A stretch of DNA of 56,792 nt from Streptomyces sp. SID14478 (GCF_010548525.1 NZ_JAAGMG010000872.1:1-56792), one strand, 5' to 3'; counted from the stretch's first letter, positions 17,128 to 26,283 are shown. Numbers and translations: made by a program. Notes: a model not told the origin generated them from the sequence alone.

Positions 17128-17152
17128 ACAAACACGCAAAAAGCGTGTTTGT
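17128..17152. promoter_or_regulatory. Inverted repeat ACAAACACGC-A5-GCGTGTTTGT
   Basis: Perfect 10-bp arms with a 5-base loop between the hydrophobic-protein gene and csbD. In the leader of the minus-strand gene it would be a stable hairpin; on DNA it could be an operator. It lacks a T-tract on the outer side, so it is not a convincing terminator. Confidence 0.55.
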
Positions 17153-17330
17153 CTGCCGGGAGACCGGGAATTCGACCGCGCCGCGGGCTGCCCCCTCTCC
17201 TCTCATTTATGCAGGTGAAGGCCGGGAAAATGGTGTCGGTTCTTCGTGTGGTGGTCGTGTTTAGCGCAGCCCTGAGCGGCCAGTCGGAGGGTGCACACAT
17301 GATGTCGATGCCAAGGGAGCGTGAGCGGAT

Positions 17331-17504
17331 ATGACCGCCAACGAGAAGGCCAAGGCGAAGACCGAGCAGACCGCCGGCGCCGCACAGGAAGCCGCCGGCC
17401 GCGCAGTCGGCAACGAGCGCCTCACCGCCAAGGGCCGCGCCCAGCAGATGAAGGGCGACGCTCGCCAGGCCAAGGAAAAGACCAAGGACATCGGCAAACA
17501 CTGA
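17331..17504 (+). CDS. CsbD family stress protein
   Basis: 57 residues: MTANEKAKAKTEQTAG, then AAQEAAGRAVGNERL and a KGDARQAKEKTKD end, the CsbD pattern of a very polar helical protein induced in general stress in Gram-positive bacteria. Function unknown. GGGAG stands 11 bases before the ATG. A long perfect hairpin follows the stop by 12 bases. A paralogue is at 35754-35927. Confidence 0.88.
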   Translation: MTANEKAKAKTEQTAGAAQEAAGRAVGNERLTAKGRAQQMKGDARQAKEKTKDIGKH

Positions 17505-17516
17505 TACGCGTAGCTC

Positions 17517-17565
17517 GCAACGCACGTGGGGCGGCCCCGAGTGGGGGCCGCCCCACGTGCGTTGC
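17517..17565 (+). terminator. Terminator after csbD
   Basis: 22-bp perfect stem (17517-17538 with 17544-17565), loop of 5. Symmetric, so it could also end transcripts from the right. Confidence 0.88.
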
Positions 17566-17675
17566 AGTGCCGCACCACCGGGCCCGGGCCACCGGGCCGT
17601 TCGGCCGGCACGGCATCGGAGGCGCGGTCGCTTAACGGGTCGCCGTCGATATCCGACCGCTGGCACGCTGGCCCC

Positions 17676-18230
17676 ATGGATCACGCGGAAGCACTGCTCA
17701 TCGGAGGGCGTGCCGGAGTCGGCAAGACGACGGTGGGGTGGGAGGTCTCGGCGCTGCTGCGTGCGCAGGCGGTCGCACACGCGATCATCGACGGGGACTT
17801 CATGGGGCAGGTGCATCCGGCGCCCCCGGGAGACCCGCACCGTTGGGAGATCACCGAGAGCAACCTGACTGCCGTGTGGGCCAACTTCGCCGAGCGCGGT
17901 TACCGACACCTCGTCTACACGAACACCATGAGTGTCCTGCCGGAGGCGACGGGCATGTTCGAGCGTGCCTTGGGGGCCGGAGTGCGGATCACGCGCGTCC
18001 TGCTCACCGCCTCCGACGCCACTGCCCGGGCGCGGCTGGTGGGCCGGGAACTCGGCTCGGAGCTGGAGCACGAGGTGGAGGGAAGCGTCCGCAAGGCGCG
18101 GCTCCTGGACCAGCGGGTCTCCGCGGAGACCGTGCGCGTGGCGACGGACGAACGGTGCGTCGTCGACATCGCGCGGGAGGTGGTGGCCGCGACGGGGTGG
18201 GCCGGGCCGCACCTCGCGCGCGGAGACTGA
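17676..18230 (+). CDS. P-loop NTPase, small kinase-like
   Basis: 184 residues. Walker A GGRAGVGKTTVG at residues 10-21 and a helical lid region with many Arg (TASDATARARLVGRELG) fit the shikimate/gluconate kinase-like or adenylate-type nucleoside kinase group. ATHAIIDGDFMG-like acidic strand (AHAIIDGDFM) may hold the catalytic Asp. Substrate unknown. Gene is isolated; the start ATG 17676 gives the P-loop at the expected distance. Confidence 0.78.
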   Translation: MDHAEALLIGGRAGVGKTTVGWEVSALLRAQAVAHAIIDGDFMGQVHPAPPGDPHRWEITESNLTAVWANFAERGYRHLVYTNTMSVLPEATGMFERALGAGVRITRVLLTASDATARARLVGRELGSELEHEVEGSVRKARLLDQRVSAETVRVATDERCVVDIAREVVAATGWAGPHLARGD

Positions 18231-18394
18231 CGACCAGGGGCGTTCCGGTCGGGAGAGGCCGGCACACGCGGCGCAGCACGCCACGACGCGGACGCATCAC
18301 GCGGGTCGGCATGGCCACTGCACCCGGTCCCGGCTGGTACGCGGCCCAGCCGGGACATCCGGCACACATGGTCCGCGCGACGTGCGCCGACGGC

Positions 18395-19102
18395 TCAGGT
18401 TCCGGGCTTGCGGCCGTAGACGAACACGTCGTCACCGGTCTTCAGGAGCGACCAGTACTTCTTCGCGGTGGAGGAGGTCATGTTGACGCAGCCGTGCGAG
18501 CCCGGCGGGTTCCACATGCTCACCCCCACGGAGTGGAAGGCCTCGCCGCCGTCGAAGAACTGGCTGTACGGCATCGGGACGTTGTAGATGCTGGACACGT
18601 GGTTGATGTGGCGCCAGTAGACCTTGTGCAGGCCGGTGCGCGTCTCGTACCCGTTGCGTCCGGTGCGCACGGGGACCGGGCCGTAGACCAGCTTCTTGCC
18701 GTCCTGGATCCAGCTGAGCTGGAGCGTGAGGTTCACACAGGCGATGCGGCCCTTGTTGACGGGGCACTTCCCGCTCTTGTTCGGCGTCCGGCCGACGGCC
18801 TTCTGCTTGTTCATGAGGTCCATGACGCCCCAGGTGACGGACCCGGCGTAGCCGATGTTCGGGGTGATGCCGTGCTTCGTCTGGAACGCCTTGATGGCCT
18901 TGCAGTCGGTGGCCGACTGCTTTCCGTCGACCGGACGGCCGAGGAACTTCTCCACCTGCTTCTGATGCGGCCCGACCTGGGTCGTGCAGCTGCCGGCCGC
19001 CTGCGCCGGAGTCGCGCCGAGCCCCAGGGCCAGCGGTGCGACCAGTCCGGCGATCACTATGAAGCCGACAGAAGCCACTCGTCGTCTGTTGTTGTCCCCC
19101 AT
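18395..19102 (-). CDS. Secreted L,D-transpeptidase (YkuD domain)
   Basis: 235 residues. Signal peptide to about AQA-36, a peptidoglycan-binding-like helical region (KQVEKFLGRPVDGKQ, KAFQTKHGI; about 45-97), then a YkuD domain ending SHGCVN with nucleophile Cys about 205, His 203 and upstream His 190. It would form 3-3 cross-links or attach proteins to the wall outside the membrane. Extra Cys pairs (39, 67, 113, 122) may form disulphides. AAGGAAGGGA precedes ATG 19102. Confidence 0.9.
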   Translation of the reverse strand: MGDNNRRRVASVGFIVIAGLVAPLALGLGATPAQAAGSCTTQVGPHQKQVEKFLGRPVDGKQSATDCKAIKAFQTKHGITPNIGYAGSVTWGVMDLMNKQKAVGRTPNKSGKCPVNKGRIACVNLTLQLSWIQDGKKLVYGPVPVRTGRNGYETRTGLHKVYWRHINHVSSIYNVPMPYSQFFDGGEAFHSVGVSMWNPPGSHGCVNMTSSTAKKYWSLLKTGDDVFVYGRKPGT

Positions 19103-19364
19103 GGCAGGTCCCTTCCTTGCTCCCTCGGCCGCACCGCCGGTCTCCCCTGCGGATGAGCGCGTCCAGGTCTCGATGCGGGTCTCGCCGAGGCCTTTCGCAG
19201 GTAGACAGCCGTTGGGGCGTGCGGGTTGTGCCGTTCCTCCGGCTGGAACAGAACGGTGACAAGTCCGCGGAACGGAAGGGGTGGGAGGCAACGGTGCAGG
19301 ACCGTGTGCAGGACCGTGGCCCCGCCGTGCCACAGGCGGCGGGACCCGGACGGTGCTGTGGGCG

Positions 19365-20417
19365 TCAGCCGAGGAGACCTGCGGGAAGCACGGTGGTGCA
19401 GGGCGGTGGCGTGGCGTGGTGGGGGTCGAGGGCGTTGAGGACGAGGGCGTCGACCGTGGGGGAGTAGGGGCTGCGCAGATGCCCGGACTTGTCACTGGGG
19501 CAGACGTCCTGCAGCAGGATGTTGGTGAGGGGGCCGGACGCGGGAGGCACGATGCCGTCGGGGCCGGGGGTGGCCACGACGGTCGGCTCGCGTTCGGGAT
19601 CGCGGTTGCCGCACAGCGTCTTCGGACGGCCGGCGTTGTCGTGCAGGAACTGGTTGGTGTGCGGTGTCACGACGGCGTCCTGGTCGGAAACGATGGTGGT
19701 GTAGCGCACGTCCGGTCGGATGTCGCCCCCGGCGTCCAGAGCCGCGTTCACCTCCGAACACGGGGTCTGGTCCTGGAGAGCCTGTGCGCCCGTCAGGGCG
19801 CTGGCCGGAGCGATGACGCCGATCCCGCGCAACAGGGTCACGAGGTCGGACAGGCTGGTGCCGTGGTTGCTGGGCGAGATGCCGATCAGCTGGTCCACCT
19901 TCTCCTGTCCGCCCAGGTACTTGAGGTACCAGCGAGGCATCACGCCTCCGCCCTGGGAGTAGCCGACGAGGTCCACGTTGGAGGTGCCGGTCGCATCGAG
20001 GACCTTGTCCACGAATGCGGACAGTTCCTGCGCGGAGTCCGGAACTGCGGCGAGCGCCTTGGCCGCGCCGGGCAGCACCACACCGTAGTCCAGGGCGAAC
20101 ACGCAGTACCCGGCGTCCTTGAGCAGCGGCGCGAGGCGGCCGAAGGACGACAGGCTGTCGGCGGCCGTGCCGTGCACGAGGACGACCGGTCGGGGATGCG
20201 CCGACGAAGGGCGGCAGGAGAAGTCGTTGACCCCCGCCGGATACGCCTGGGGCGCGGCGAGACTGTACGCGTAGGCCTGGGCGAACGTCTCGAATCGCGG
20301 GGTCGCGGAGACGGCAGGATCGGCCCGGGGAACCGGCGGCGGAGCGGCTACGGCGGGGCCGGCGCAGGCCAGGGCGAGGGCGCCGAGTGCGGCGGCGAGA
20401 AGGGAACGCGCACGCAT
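19365..20417 (-). CDS. Secreted lipase/esterase (alpha/beta-hydrolase, lipase class 2-like)
   Basis: 350 residues with a Sec signal peptide (ARSLLAAALGALALACAG). Oxyanion motif VLVHGT at about 79-84 and nucleophile elbow GYSQGG with Ser about 154; later SPSNHGTSLSDL and a C-terminal His in DKSGHLRSPYSP. Several Cys pairs fit an extracellular enzyme of the streptomycete/actinobacterial lipase class 2 family. AAGGAG lies just upstream of ATG 20417. Stands alone. Confidence 0.88.
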   Translation of the reverse strand: MRARSLLAAALGALALACAGPAVAAPPPVPRADPAVSATPRFETFAQAYAYSLAAPQAYPAGVNDFSCRPSSAHPRPVVLVHGTAADSLSSFGRLAPLLKDAGYCVFALDYGVVLPGAAKALAAVPDSAQELSAFVDKVLDATGTSNVDLVGYSQGGGVMPRWYLKYLGGQEKVDQLIGISPSNHGTSLSDLVTLLRGIGVIAPASALTGAQALQDQTPCSEVNAALDAGGDIRPDVRYTTIVSDQDAVVTPHTNQFLHDNAGRPKTLCGNRDPEREPTVVATPGPDGIVPPASGPLTNILLQDVCPSDKSGHLRSPYSPTVDALVLNALDPHHATPPPCTTVLPAGLLG

Positions 20418-20984
20418 GGGATCTCCTTGCGTCAGGGAGCTGGATGTCCCGAAATCGGTTCCCTGCGGTGCGTGCCGCCTCGCGATCGGCAGATCGATTC
20501 GCTCCTACGGCTCCATGGCTGAGGTAGAGCAGCGTCCAGTCATCAACGGTGGGGGCCCTCCACAAGTGGCCCTCCACAAGTGGCCCTCCGCAACGGGCTT
20601 GGACGTGCGGACGGTTGTGGTGGTCCGACCCACAGTTGAACCGCACCTGCGCACCATCCCGAGCCGCACCTGGTGGATCGGTGAGGGTGAGAGCCGCCTA
20701 CGGCACATTGGCTCGGGCTGCTTCGACTCGGCGTGGTGGCGAGCTCCATCGCTTGCGATCTGCGCCGCGCCATGCCGACCTTGCGTCCACCGCCACGCTA
20801 CGGGCGGGTCCAGGGCGAGGCGAGTCCGCTGGGCGTTGGCTGACGCGGGACGTCTGGCCGGTGGGTCCTTGGGAAAGGTTCGGCGGATGGGGAACAAGGT
20901 CCCCCTTCATGCAGTTACTTCAGAGGCTGTAACAATGCATGCACACATACCAGCGGTTAGCCCCACATTCTCCGAGGAGTCCAT
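20418..20984. other. Gene-free interval, 567 bases
   Basis: No coding frame supported. It holds the short tandem repeat at 20554-20592 and, near the right end, GTTAC-N10-GTAAC (20914-20933) about 50 bases before the Old Yellow Enzyme start, a possible operator of weak quality. Confidence 0.4.
20554..20592. repeat. 14-bp tandem repeat GGCCCTCCACAAGT
   Basis: Two perfect copies (20554-20567, 20568-20581) and a partial third with one change. Non-coding. Confidence 0.75.
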
Positions 20985-22109
20985 GTGACCGTCACGACGT
21001 CCGCCTCCCGCGCGGCCCGCCTCTTGTCCCGCCCGATCGCGCTGGGCGGCCTGACCGTCCCGAACCGGATCGTGATGGCGCCGATGACGCGCATGTTCTC
21101 GCCGGGCGGCATTCCCGGCGAGGACGTGCGCTCGTACTACGCGCGCCGCGCCGCCGCCGGAGTGGGCCTGATCGTCACCGAGGGGACGTACGTCGGTCAC
21201 GACTCGGCCGGGCAGAGCGACCGCGTCCCGCGGTTCCACGGTGAGGAGCAGCTGGCCGGCTGGGCCAAGGTCGCCGAAGACGTGCACGCGGCCGGCGGCA
21301 CCATCGTTCCGCAGCTGTGGCACATCGGCATGGTGCGCCAGCAGGGCGAGGCCCCCTATCCCGAGGCTCCCGCCGTCGGCCCCTCCGGACTGGTCACCGC
21401 CGGTGCCGAGCCCACCGGCAAGGCCATGACGCAGCGGGACCTGGACGAGGTCGTCGGCGCGTTCGCACAGGCTGCCGCGGACGCCGAGCGCATAGGTTTC
21501 GACGGCGTGGAGCTGCACGGGGCGCACGGTTACCTCCTCGACCAGTTCCTGTGGGACGGCACGAACCGGCGCACCGACGCCTACGGCGGTGACCCGGTGG
21601 CGCGCACGAAGTTCGCCGCGGAGATCGTCGCGGCGGTCCGTGAGAAGGTCTCGCCGGACTTCCCGATCCTGTTCCGCTACTCGCAGTGGAAGCAGCAGGA
21701 CTACACCGCACGGCTCGCCGAGACCCCGGAGGAGCTGGAGGCCATCCTGAGTCCGCTCGCCGCGGCCGGCGTCGACGTGTTCCACGCGTCCACCCGCCGC
21801 TACTGGCTGCCGGAGTTCGAGGACTCGGACCTCAACCTGGCCGGCTGGACGAAGAAGCTCACCGGCAAGCAGGTCATCAGCGTCGGCTCGGTCGGCCTCG
21901 ACGGCGACTTCGTGAAGGCCTTCCAGGGCGAGGGCTCGGCGGTCAAGAACATCGACAACCTTCTCGACCGCCTGGAGGACGAGGAGTTCGACATGGTCGC
22001 GGTCGGCCGCGCGCTGCTCCAGGACCCGGAGTGGGCGGCCAAGGTACTCGCCGACCGCTTCGACGAGCTGAAGCCGTACGACGCCGCGGCGCTCAAGACG
22101 CTCAGCTGA
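20985..22109 (+). CDS. NADH:flavin oxidoreductase, Old Yellow Enzyme family
   Basis: 374 residues. FMN-dependent ene-reductase barrel: VPNRIVMAPMTRM near the start, QLWHIG around 110-115, substrate/FMN pair His178/His181 in ELHGAHGYLLDQFL and a C-terminal VAVGRALLQDPEW. It reduces activated alkenes, nitro compounds or similar electrophiles with NAD(P)H. GTG start at 20985 has GAGGAG 5 bases before it. Ends 39 bases before a perfect hairpin terminator. Confidence 0.93.
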   Translation: MTVTTSASRAARLLSRPIALGGLTVPNRIVMAPMTRMFSPGGIPGEDVRSYYARRAAAGVGLIVTEGTYVGHDSAGQSDRVPRFHGEEQLAGWAKVAEDVHAAGGTIVPQLWHIGMVRQQGEAPYPEAPAVGPSGLVTAGAEPTGKAMTQRDLDEVVGAFAQAAADAERIGFDGVELHGAHGYLLDQFLWDGTNRRTDAYGGDPVARTKFAAEIVAAVREKVSPDFPILFRYSQWKQQDYTARLAETPEELEAILSPLAAAGVDVFHASTRRYWLPEFEDSDLNLAGWTKKLTGKQVISVGSVGLDGDFVKAFQGEGSAVKNIDNLLDRLEDEEFDMVAVGRALLQDPEWAAKVLADRFDELKPYDAAALKTLS

Positions 22110-22147
22110 GCCGCCTGCCCGGTAGGTGAGGGAGTCCCGTTCGCTCA

Positions 22148-22183
22148 GGGGCGCGCGGTGCGTGAGGACGCACCGCGCGCCCC
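22148..22183 (+). terminator. Terminator after Old Yellow Enzyme
   Basis: Perfect 16-bp stem (22148-22163 with 22168-22183), GAGG loop, followed by TTCTCGT. Confidence 0.88.
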
Positions 22184-22886
22184 TTCTCGTCCCTGGGTCA
22201 CCTGGCCCGTGCCCGACCGGACGGGCGAGACCCGCGTTCGCTGTGACGAGAGCGTGCCCTCCAACGCGCCTTGCGGGGAAGCTGGTTGGGCGCGTCGGGC
22301 TCTTGTGGGAGGTGTCCGCGTGCTCCGATCGCCGCAGCTTCATGAGCCGTCGCCTTGGGCTCGGGCCAGGGCCCGCTGGGTCGCCTGGCTGAGCTGGCAG
22401 AGTCCGTCACTTGCGCGGCAGCATTCGTACCCGGTGGATCGGCGCGGTGTCTATCGCGTGGTGGCGATGACGGAAGTGGCCACTGTCAGCACGGAGACGG
22501 CCGTCATCACCGGGTGCGCGTGCCGGCACAGCGTGCGTCGAGGACGGGCCTCGGGGCCGGGTAGGGCGGGGGTGCAGTGTGCACAGGGCTGATGTGTGCG
22601 TACGAGGGGCGGCGTGCTGAGCCAGTAGGCGTCGGACAACTGCGCGATGTTCGCGCTCGTGCTGCCGTGGTCGTCGTGCATGTGAAGGCCAACGACGTCC
22701 GTGCCGCGAGAGGCATGGCCTGACAGCGAAACGCCACCGTGCGCCAGGTTCGCCACCCCCCTGTTCCGCGGCGCGGCGCGCCGCGGTCGCCTGACCCCGT
22801 TGGGCGAGCTGTCATTCGAGTCCTGTCCTGCGGACCCCGTTCGGGATCTTGAGACCGCGAGGCGGCACATGGCAGGCTCACGCTGC
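22184..22886. other. Gene-free interval, 703 bases
   Basis: No frame here has both codon bias and a ribosome site, and I recognise no protein fragment. The DinB-family promoter should lie in its right part. Confidence 0.4.
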
Positions 22887-23492
22887 ATGATCGATGAATT
22901 CGCGAAGGACCACCTGCACGGGAGACTGCGGCGGGACCGCAAGGCACTGCTCTGGAAGCTCGACGGCCTGTCCGAATACGACGCCCGCCGACCTCTGACG
23001 GCAACGGGGACCAACCTCCTCGGCCTGGTCAAGCACGTGGCCACCGTCGAGGCCCGGTACTTCGGCGAGGTCTTCGGCCGCCCTTCCCCGGAGCCGCTGG
23101 GCCCATGGCAGGACTCCGACGGCAGTGATCTGTGGGCGACCGAGGACGAGACGCGCGAGCAGGTCATCGGGTTCTGCCGGCGCACGTGGGGGCACGCGGA
23201 CGCGACGATCGACGCGCTGCCCCTAGACGCCCCCGGTCACGTGCCGTGGTGGCCGGAGGCCTCCCCCAATACGAACCTGTTCGCCATCCTGGTCCACGTC
23301 CTTGGCGAATCCATCCGGCATGCCGGGCACGCCGACATCCTGCGCGAGGGCCTCGACGGCCGGACCGGGATGCGCGCCGAGATCGAGAAGCAGATCGACG
23401 TACAAGCCCGAGCCGCCCACTGCGCGAAGATAGAGCGGGCCGCGAGGTCGGCCGCACCGACCAAGGCGCAGAGGGTGTCTCAAGCGACTTGA
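22887..23492 (+). CDS. DinB/DUF664 family protein
   Basis: 201 residues. MIDEFAKDHLHGRLRRDR, LVKHVATVEARYF, PWQDSDGSDLWATEDETR and the metal-site HAGHADILREGLDG are typical of the DUF664 branch of DinB, a four-helix fold with a three-His metal site. Members include thiol transferases (for example mycothiol-dependent), so a bacillithiol/mycothiol role is possible but unproven. ATG 22887 matches the usual family start; an in-frame ATG at 22869 is an alternative. Confidence 0.88.
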   Translation: MIDEFAKDHLHGRLRRDRKALLWKLDGLSEYDARRPLTATGTNLLGLVKHVATVEARYFGEVFGRPSPEPLGPWQDSDGSDLWATEDETREQVIGFCRRTWGHADATIDALPLDAPGHVPWWPEASPNTNLFAILVHVLGESIRHAGHADILREGLDGRTGMRAEIEKQIDVQARAAHCAKIERAARSAAPTKAQRVSQAT

Positions 23493-23684
23493 TGTGCGTG
23501 TGGCACGAGGCCCGTCGGGGCGCTGGCTTTTCAAAGCGCCGGTTCCCGGTTCCCGGTTCCTGGATCCTGGGGTGGTCCTGGAGTCGGTCGCTTCCTCCGG
23601 CTCCGTGGGCGCTGCCTCGGGACACTGCTCGCCGCGTACGGGCGGGGGCTGTATGCGAGGCAGCGTGTGCAGTGTGCGGGTGCG

Positions 23685-23897
23685 TCAGGGGCGGCCGAGG
23701 ATCTGGTTGATGCCCGTCAGCGCCAGCAGGGCCGTTGCGGTTCCCCTCAACGGCAACAGGTGCGCCAGGGGACAGGCGGAGACGGTCGCCTGGTGGTCGA
23801 CTTCCCAGAACCGTATGGCGGCACCTGGGCCGCGGGTGTCACTGAGGACGTACAAGGCGCCGCCGCAGCCGGAACAGGACCAGTGCGCACCGCTCAC
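23685..23897 (-). CDS. Small Cys-containing hypothetical protein
   Basis: 70 residues from a GTG with GAGG 8 bases upstream. CSGCGGALYVLSD near the start and FWEVDHQATVSACPLAH in the middle give three Cys and two His that could form a zinc site. The end LLALTGINQILGRP is hydrophobic. No named family recognised; codon bias supports a real gene. Confidence 0.55.
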   Translation of the reverse strand: MSGAHWSCSGCGGALYVLSDTRGPGAAIRFWEVDHQATVSACPLAHLLPLRGTATALLALTGINQILGRP

Positions 23898-24220
23898 GAC
23901 GAGGACCTCTCTGTTCGGTGGAGCGGAGGCGCTCCGAGATCATTCTTAGCCAAGAAGCGCGGTGTTGCGGGCTGCACTCGCAGGGAAGGGCGACAGGAAG
24001 CCGACCGGTGGTATCTGCAGCAACGCTTTCCGCTGCGATCCAGCAGGCACCCGCACCCGCATCCGGAGAGGAGAAGGAGAAGGAGAAGGTGACGGAGATC
24101 GATCCGCACCGGGCTCTTCGTGCGCGCCGCAGCTCGCCCGCGATGGACCGGATGATGTCGGCGATCGAGGGTCCTGGCGGTGGCCCGGTGTGGAGAGGTG
24201 GCAGGGGAGCGGGCGCCGGG
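23898..24220. other. Intergenic interval with GAGAAG repeats
   Basis: 323 bases without a supported gene. At 24071-24088 the hexamer GAGAAG occurs three times in tandem. Nothing else stands out. Confidence 0.45.
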
Positions 24221-24874
24221 TCAGTCCGTGGGCGGGGCGGGTGTGGGCCAGGACCGGCGCAGTTGCGCGTCGGTCATCGCGGGCGTGCGCGCGTCCGTCG
24301 CCGGTTCCAGGCCGAATCCGGTCAGCAGGATCTCCGCGTAGCGGCGCCAGGCGTCGGGAGAGACACCATGGGTGCGGTCGGCCACCGCGCCCACCATGTA
24401 CAAGAAGTGGTACACGTCCGCGGACGCGAAGTCGGCGCGGACCGCCTGTGCGGCCACTGCGCGTTCGACCATGGAGTCCACCAGCCGGCCGAGCTCGTCG
24501 CGGGCCCGGGTGACCGCTTCCGTCTTGAGGCTGGCGTGGGCGAGGATGACCTCCAGCGCCTGGTCCCGGGCCCGCCACTGCGCGGCTTCGAGCAGGTAGT
24601 GGCACAGGGCCCGGCCCGGCTCCGGCTGCCACGCGGCCTCGGTCGCGAGCTGGACGAAGTGGGTGAACCGCTCGGTGAACAGCGTGTCGATGAGGACCTG
24701 GAGGTCGGGGAAGCGCCGGTAGACGGTGGCGACCCCGACGCCCGCTTCGTGCGCGATCTCGTTGAGGGTGACGGCCGCCCCCCGTTGGGCGAGCATGCGA
24801 TCGGCCGTGTGCAGGATCAGTCGGCGGTTGCGTTCGGCGTCGGCGCGCAGCGGGGGGTTCGGGTCGGGGCTCAC
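24221..24874 (-). CDS. TetR-family regulator, coupled to DUF998 gene
   Basis: 217 residues from GTG 24874. HTH region: RNRRLILHTADRMLAQRG, VTLNEIAHEAGVGVATVYRRF. The GTG overlaps the TGA of the upstream membrane-protein gene by 4 bases (GTGA), so both are made from one message. A 6-4-6 palindrome lies upstream of that gene; the regulator probably controls its own operon. Confidence 0.88.
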   Translation of the reverse strand: MSPDPNPPLRADAERNRRLILHTADRMLAQRGAAVTLNEIAHEAGVGVATVYRRFPDLQVLIDTLFTERFTHFVQLATEAAWQPEPGRALCHYLLEAAQWRARDQALEVILAHASLKTEAVTRARDELGRLVDSMVERAVAAQAVRADFASADVYHFLYMVGAVADRTHGVSPDAWRRYAEILLTGFGLEPATDARTPAMTDAQLRRSWPTPAPPTD

Positions 24875-25542
24875 GCCGGGACATTCTCCACCATGGCCGG
24901 GCGGCGCAGATGCCGTGCCAGGAGCAGAGTGCCGGTGACGACGCTCCACAGGAGCCATGAGTAGACGCCGCCGCGCTCGAAGACGCCGGCCGTGTTCTCC
25001 GAGGCGCCCACGAACACCTCGCTGAGCAGGCCGAGCCCGCCGACGGCGATGCTGAACACCCGGTAGGCGCGGGGGAGTCGGAGGCTGCGTAGGGATCCCG
25101 CGACGATGGCGATCGTGTTCGCGCACAGGATGCCGATCCCGGCACCGGTCATGTGCAGGGCGAGGGAGTAGTCGGGGCCTTCTGCCGAGCCGTGGAACAG
25201 GCCGACCATCACCATGCCCACGCCGTGTGCGAGCGCGAGGGCGGTGATGACGCGTCGTGTCCGTCCGGCGGTGAGCCGGGCGAGGAGGACCACCGCGGTC
25301 GCGAACAGGATGCCTTCGAGGGCGAAGGAGGTGTTCATGAGGGGGTGCATCGGTGAGCAGAGATCGCGGCCCTGGAACTGGGCACCGCAGTCGGGTACGC
25401 CGAGGTCGCTGATGTAGTTGGTCGCGTAGCTGTAGGGCGGGTGTGTCCAAGCCGCCGCCGTGATCGCTTCGGCGGTCACCCACTGCACCGCGTTCACCAC
25501 CAGAACGACCGCCCCCAGCGGGAGCCAGATCCTGCGCGACAT
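24871..25542 (-). CDS. DUF998 family membrane protein
   Basis: 223 residues, about seven hydrophobic helices. Pattern TEAITAAAWTHPPYSYATNYISDLG, ALAHGVGMVMVGLFHG and MTGAGIGILCANT match the DUF998 family of integral membrane proteins of unknown function. GAGAGGAG before ATG 25542 decides this start. First gene of a two-gene operon with a TetR regulator. Confidence 0.88.
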   Translation of the reverse strand: MSRRIWLPLGAVVLVVNAVQWVTAEAITAAAWTHPPYSYATNYISDLGVPDCGAQFQGRDLCSPMHPLMNTSFALEGILFATAVVLLARLTAGRTRRVITALALAHGVGMVMVGLFHGSAEGPDYSLALHMTGAGIGILCANTIAIVAGSLRSLRLPRAYRVFSIAVGGLGLLSEVFVGASENTAGVFERGGVYSWLLWSVVTGTLLLARHLRRPAMVENVPA

Positions 25543-25598
25543 CGTCACTCCTCTCGATGCGGACCACGCGGGTCCACTGATGTCACCGTAACAGGAAC

Positions 25599-25614
25599 TG
25601 GATAACTCTATCCA
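25599..25614. promoter_or_regulatory. Operator palindrome TGGATA-N4-TATCCA
   Basis: TGGATAACTCTATCCA, perfect 6-4-6, 57 bases upstream of the DUF998 start. Likely site of the TetR protein encoded by the second gene of that operon (inference). Confidence 0.7.
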
Positions 25615-25689
25615 CTTAGGATCGATGGGCGTGGTCGGGCGACTTGATGGCATGTGTGCGGGGCGGGCTCGTGGGGGCGGCGCGGGTGG

Positions 25690-26283
25690 TCACGCGGGGG
25701 AGTGCAGCATCCGCTCCAGGCCGTAGTGGAAGCGGTCGTCGAAGGAGTCGGCGACCATGAGCTCCTCGCCGACGCGGGCGAGGGCCGGGTACGCGCCGCT
25801 CGCAACGAGTTCGCCGAACGAACCCCGGGGGTCAGCGGCCGGCGTCTGCTGCTCCTGGGTCAGACCGAGCGTGAAGTAGACGATCGCCCAGCACAGGCGC
25901 GCGGCGCCCGCCCGGTCGAACCCGGCGTCCAACAGGGCCCCGACGATGGTGTCGGCGACCCGTAGCGTCCTGCCCGTGCCGGTGAAGGTGCCGGCCACCA
26001 GGCGGCCGCCGTCGCGGTGTGCGAGCAGGGCGTCGCGGTAGCGGACGGCTACCGTCCGGACGCGGTCCAGCGGTTGGTCCGGCAGGTGGGTGACGTCGAC
26101 GGACCCGATGATGTGGTCCGCCAGGGTCTCGATGAGCGTCTGTTTCGTCTTCACGTACCAGCTCACCGAGTTGAGGTGGGAGCCGAGGGTGCGGGCGACG
26201 CCGCGCAGCGACAGTTTGTCGAGCCCTTCGGCCTCGAGCGTGGCGAACGCCGCTTCGATCACGTCGTCCAGCGTCCAGCGCAT
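25690..26283 (-). CDS. TetR-family regulator (tetracycline-repressor-like C-terminal domain)
   Basis: 197 residues: MRWTLDDVIEAAFATLE, then LSLRGVARTLGSHLNSVSWY, then a ligand domain with HRDGGRLVAGTF and YFTLGLTQEQQ, the TetR_C_1 (classic TetR) pattern. ATG 26283 is chosen as the start just before the HTH; an upstream start at 26340 is possible. It lies 103 bases downstream of the SDR gene on the same strand and may be co-transcribed. Closely similar in domain type to the regulator at 28960. Confidence 0.87.
   Translation of the reverse strand: MRWTLDDVIEAAFATLEAEGLDKLSLRGVARTLGSHLNSVSWYVKTKQTLIETLADHIIGSVDVTHLPDQPLDRVRTVAVRYRDALLAHRDGGRLVAGTFTGTGRTLRVADTIVGALLDAGFDRAGAARLCWAIVYFTLGLTQEQQTPAADPRGSFGELVASGAYPALARVGEELMVADSFDDRFHYGLERMLHSPA

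Noticed and set aside
17240..17330. SigB-type promoter (GnnT, 14-16 bases, GGGTAY) for csbD
   Set aside because: No match with correct spacing before csbD; a loose GCGT-N13-GGGTAG before 36173 (minus strand, about 36276-36300) is too weak to annotate.
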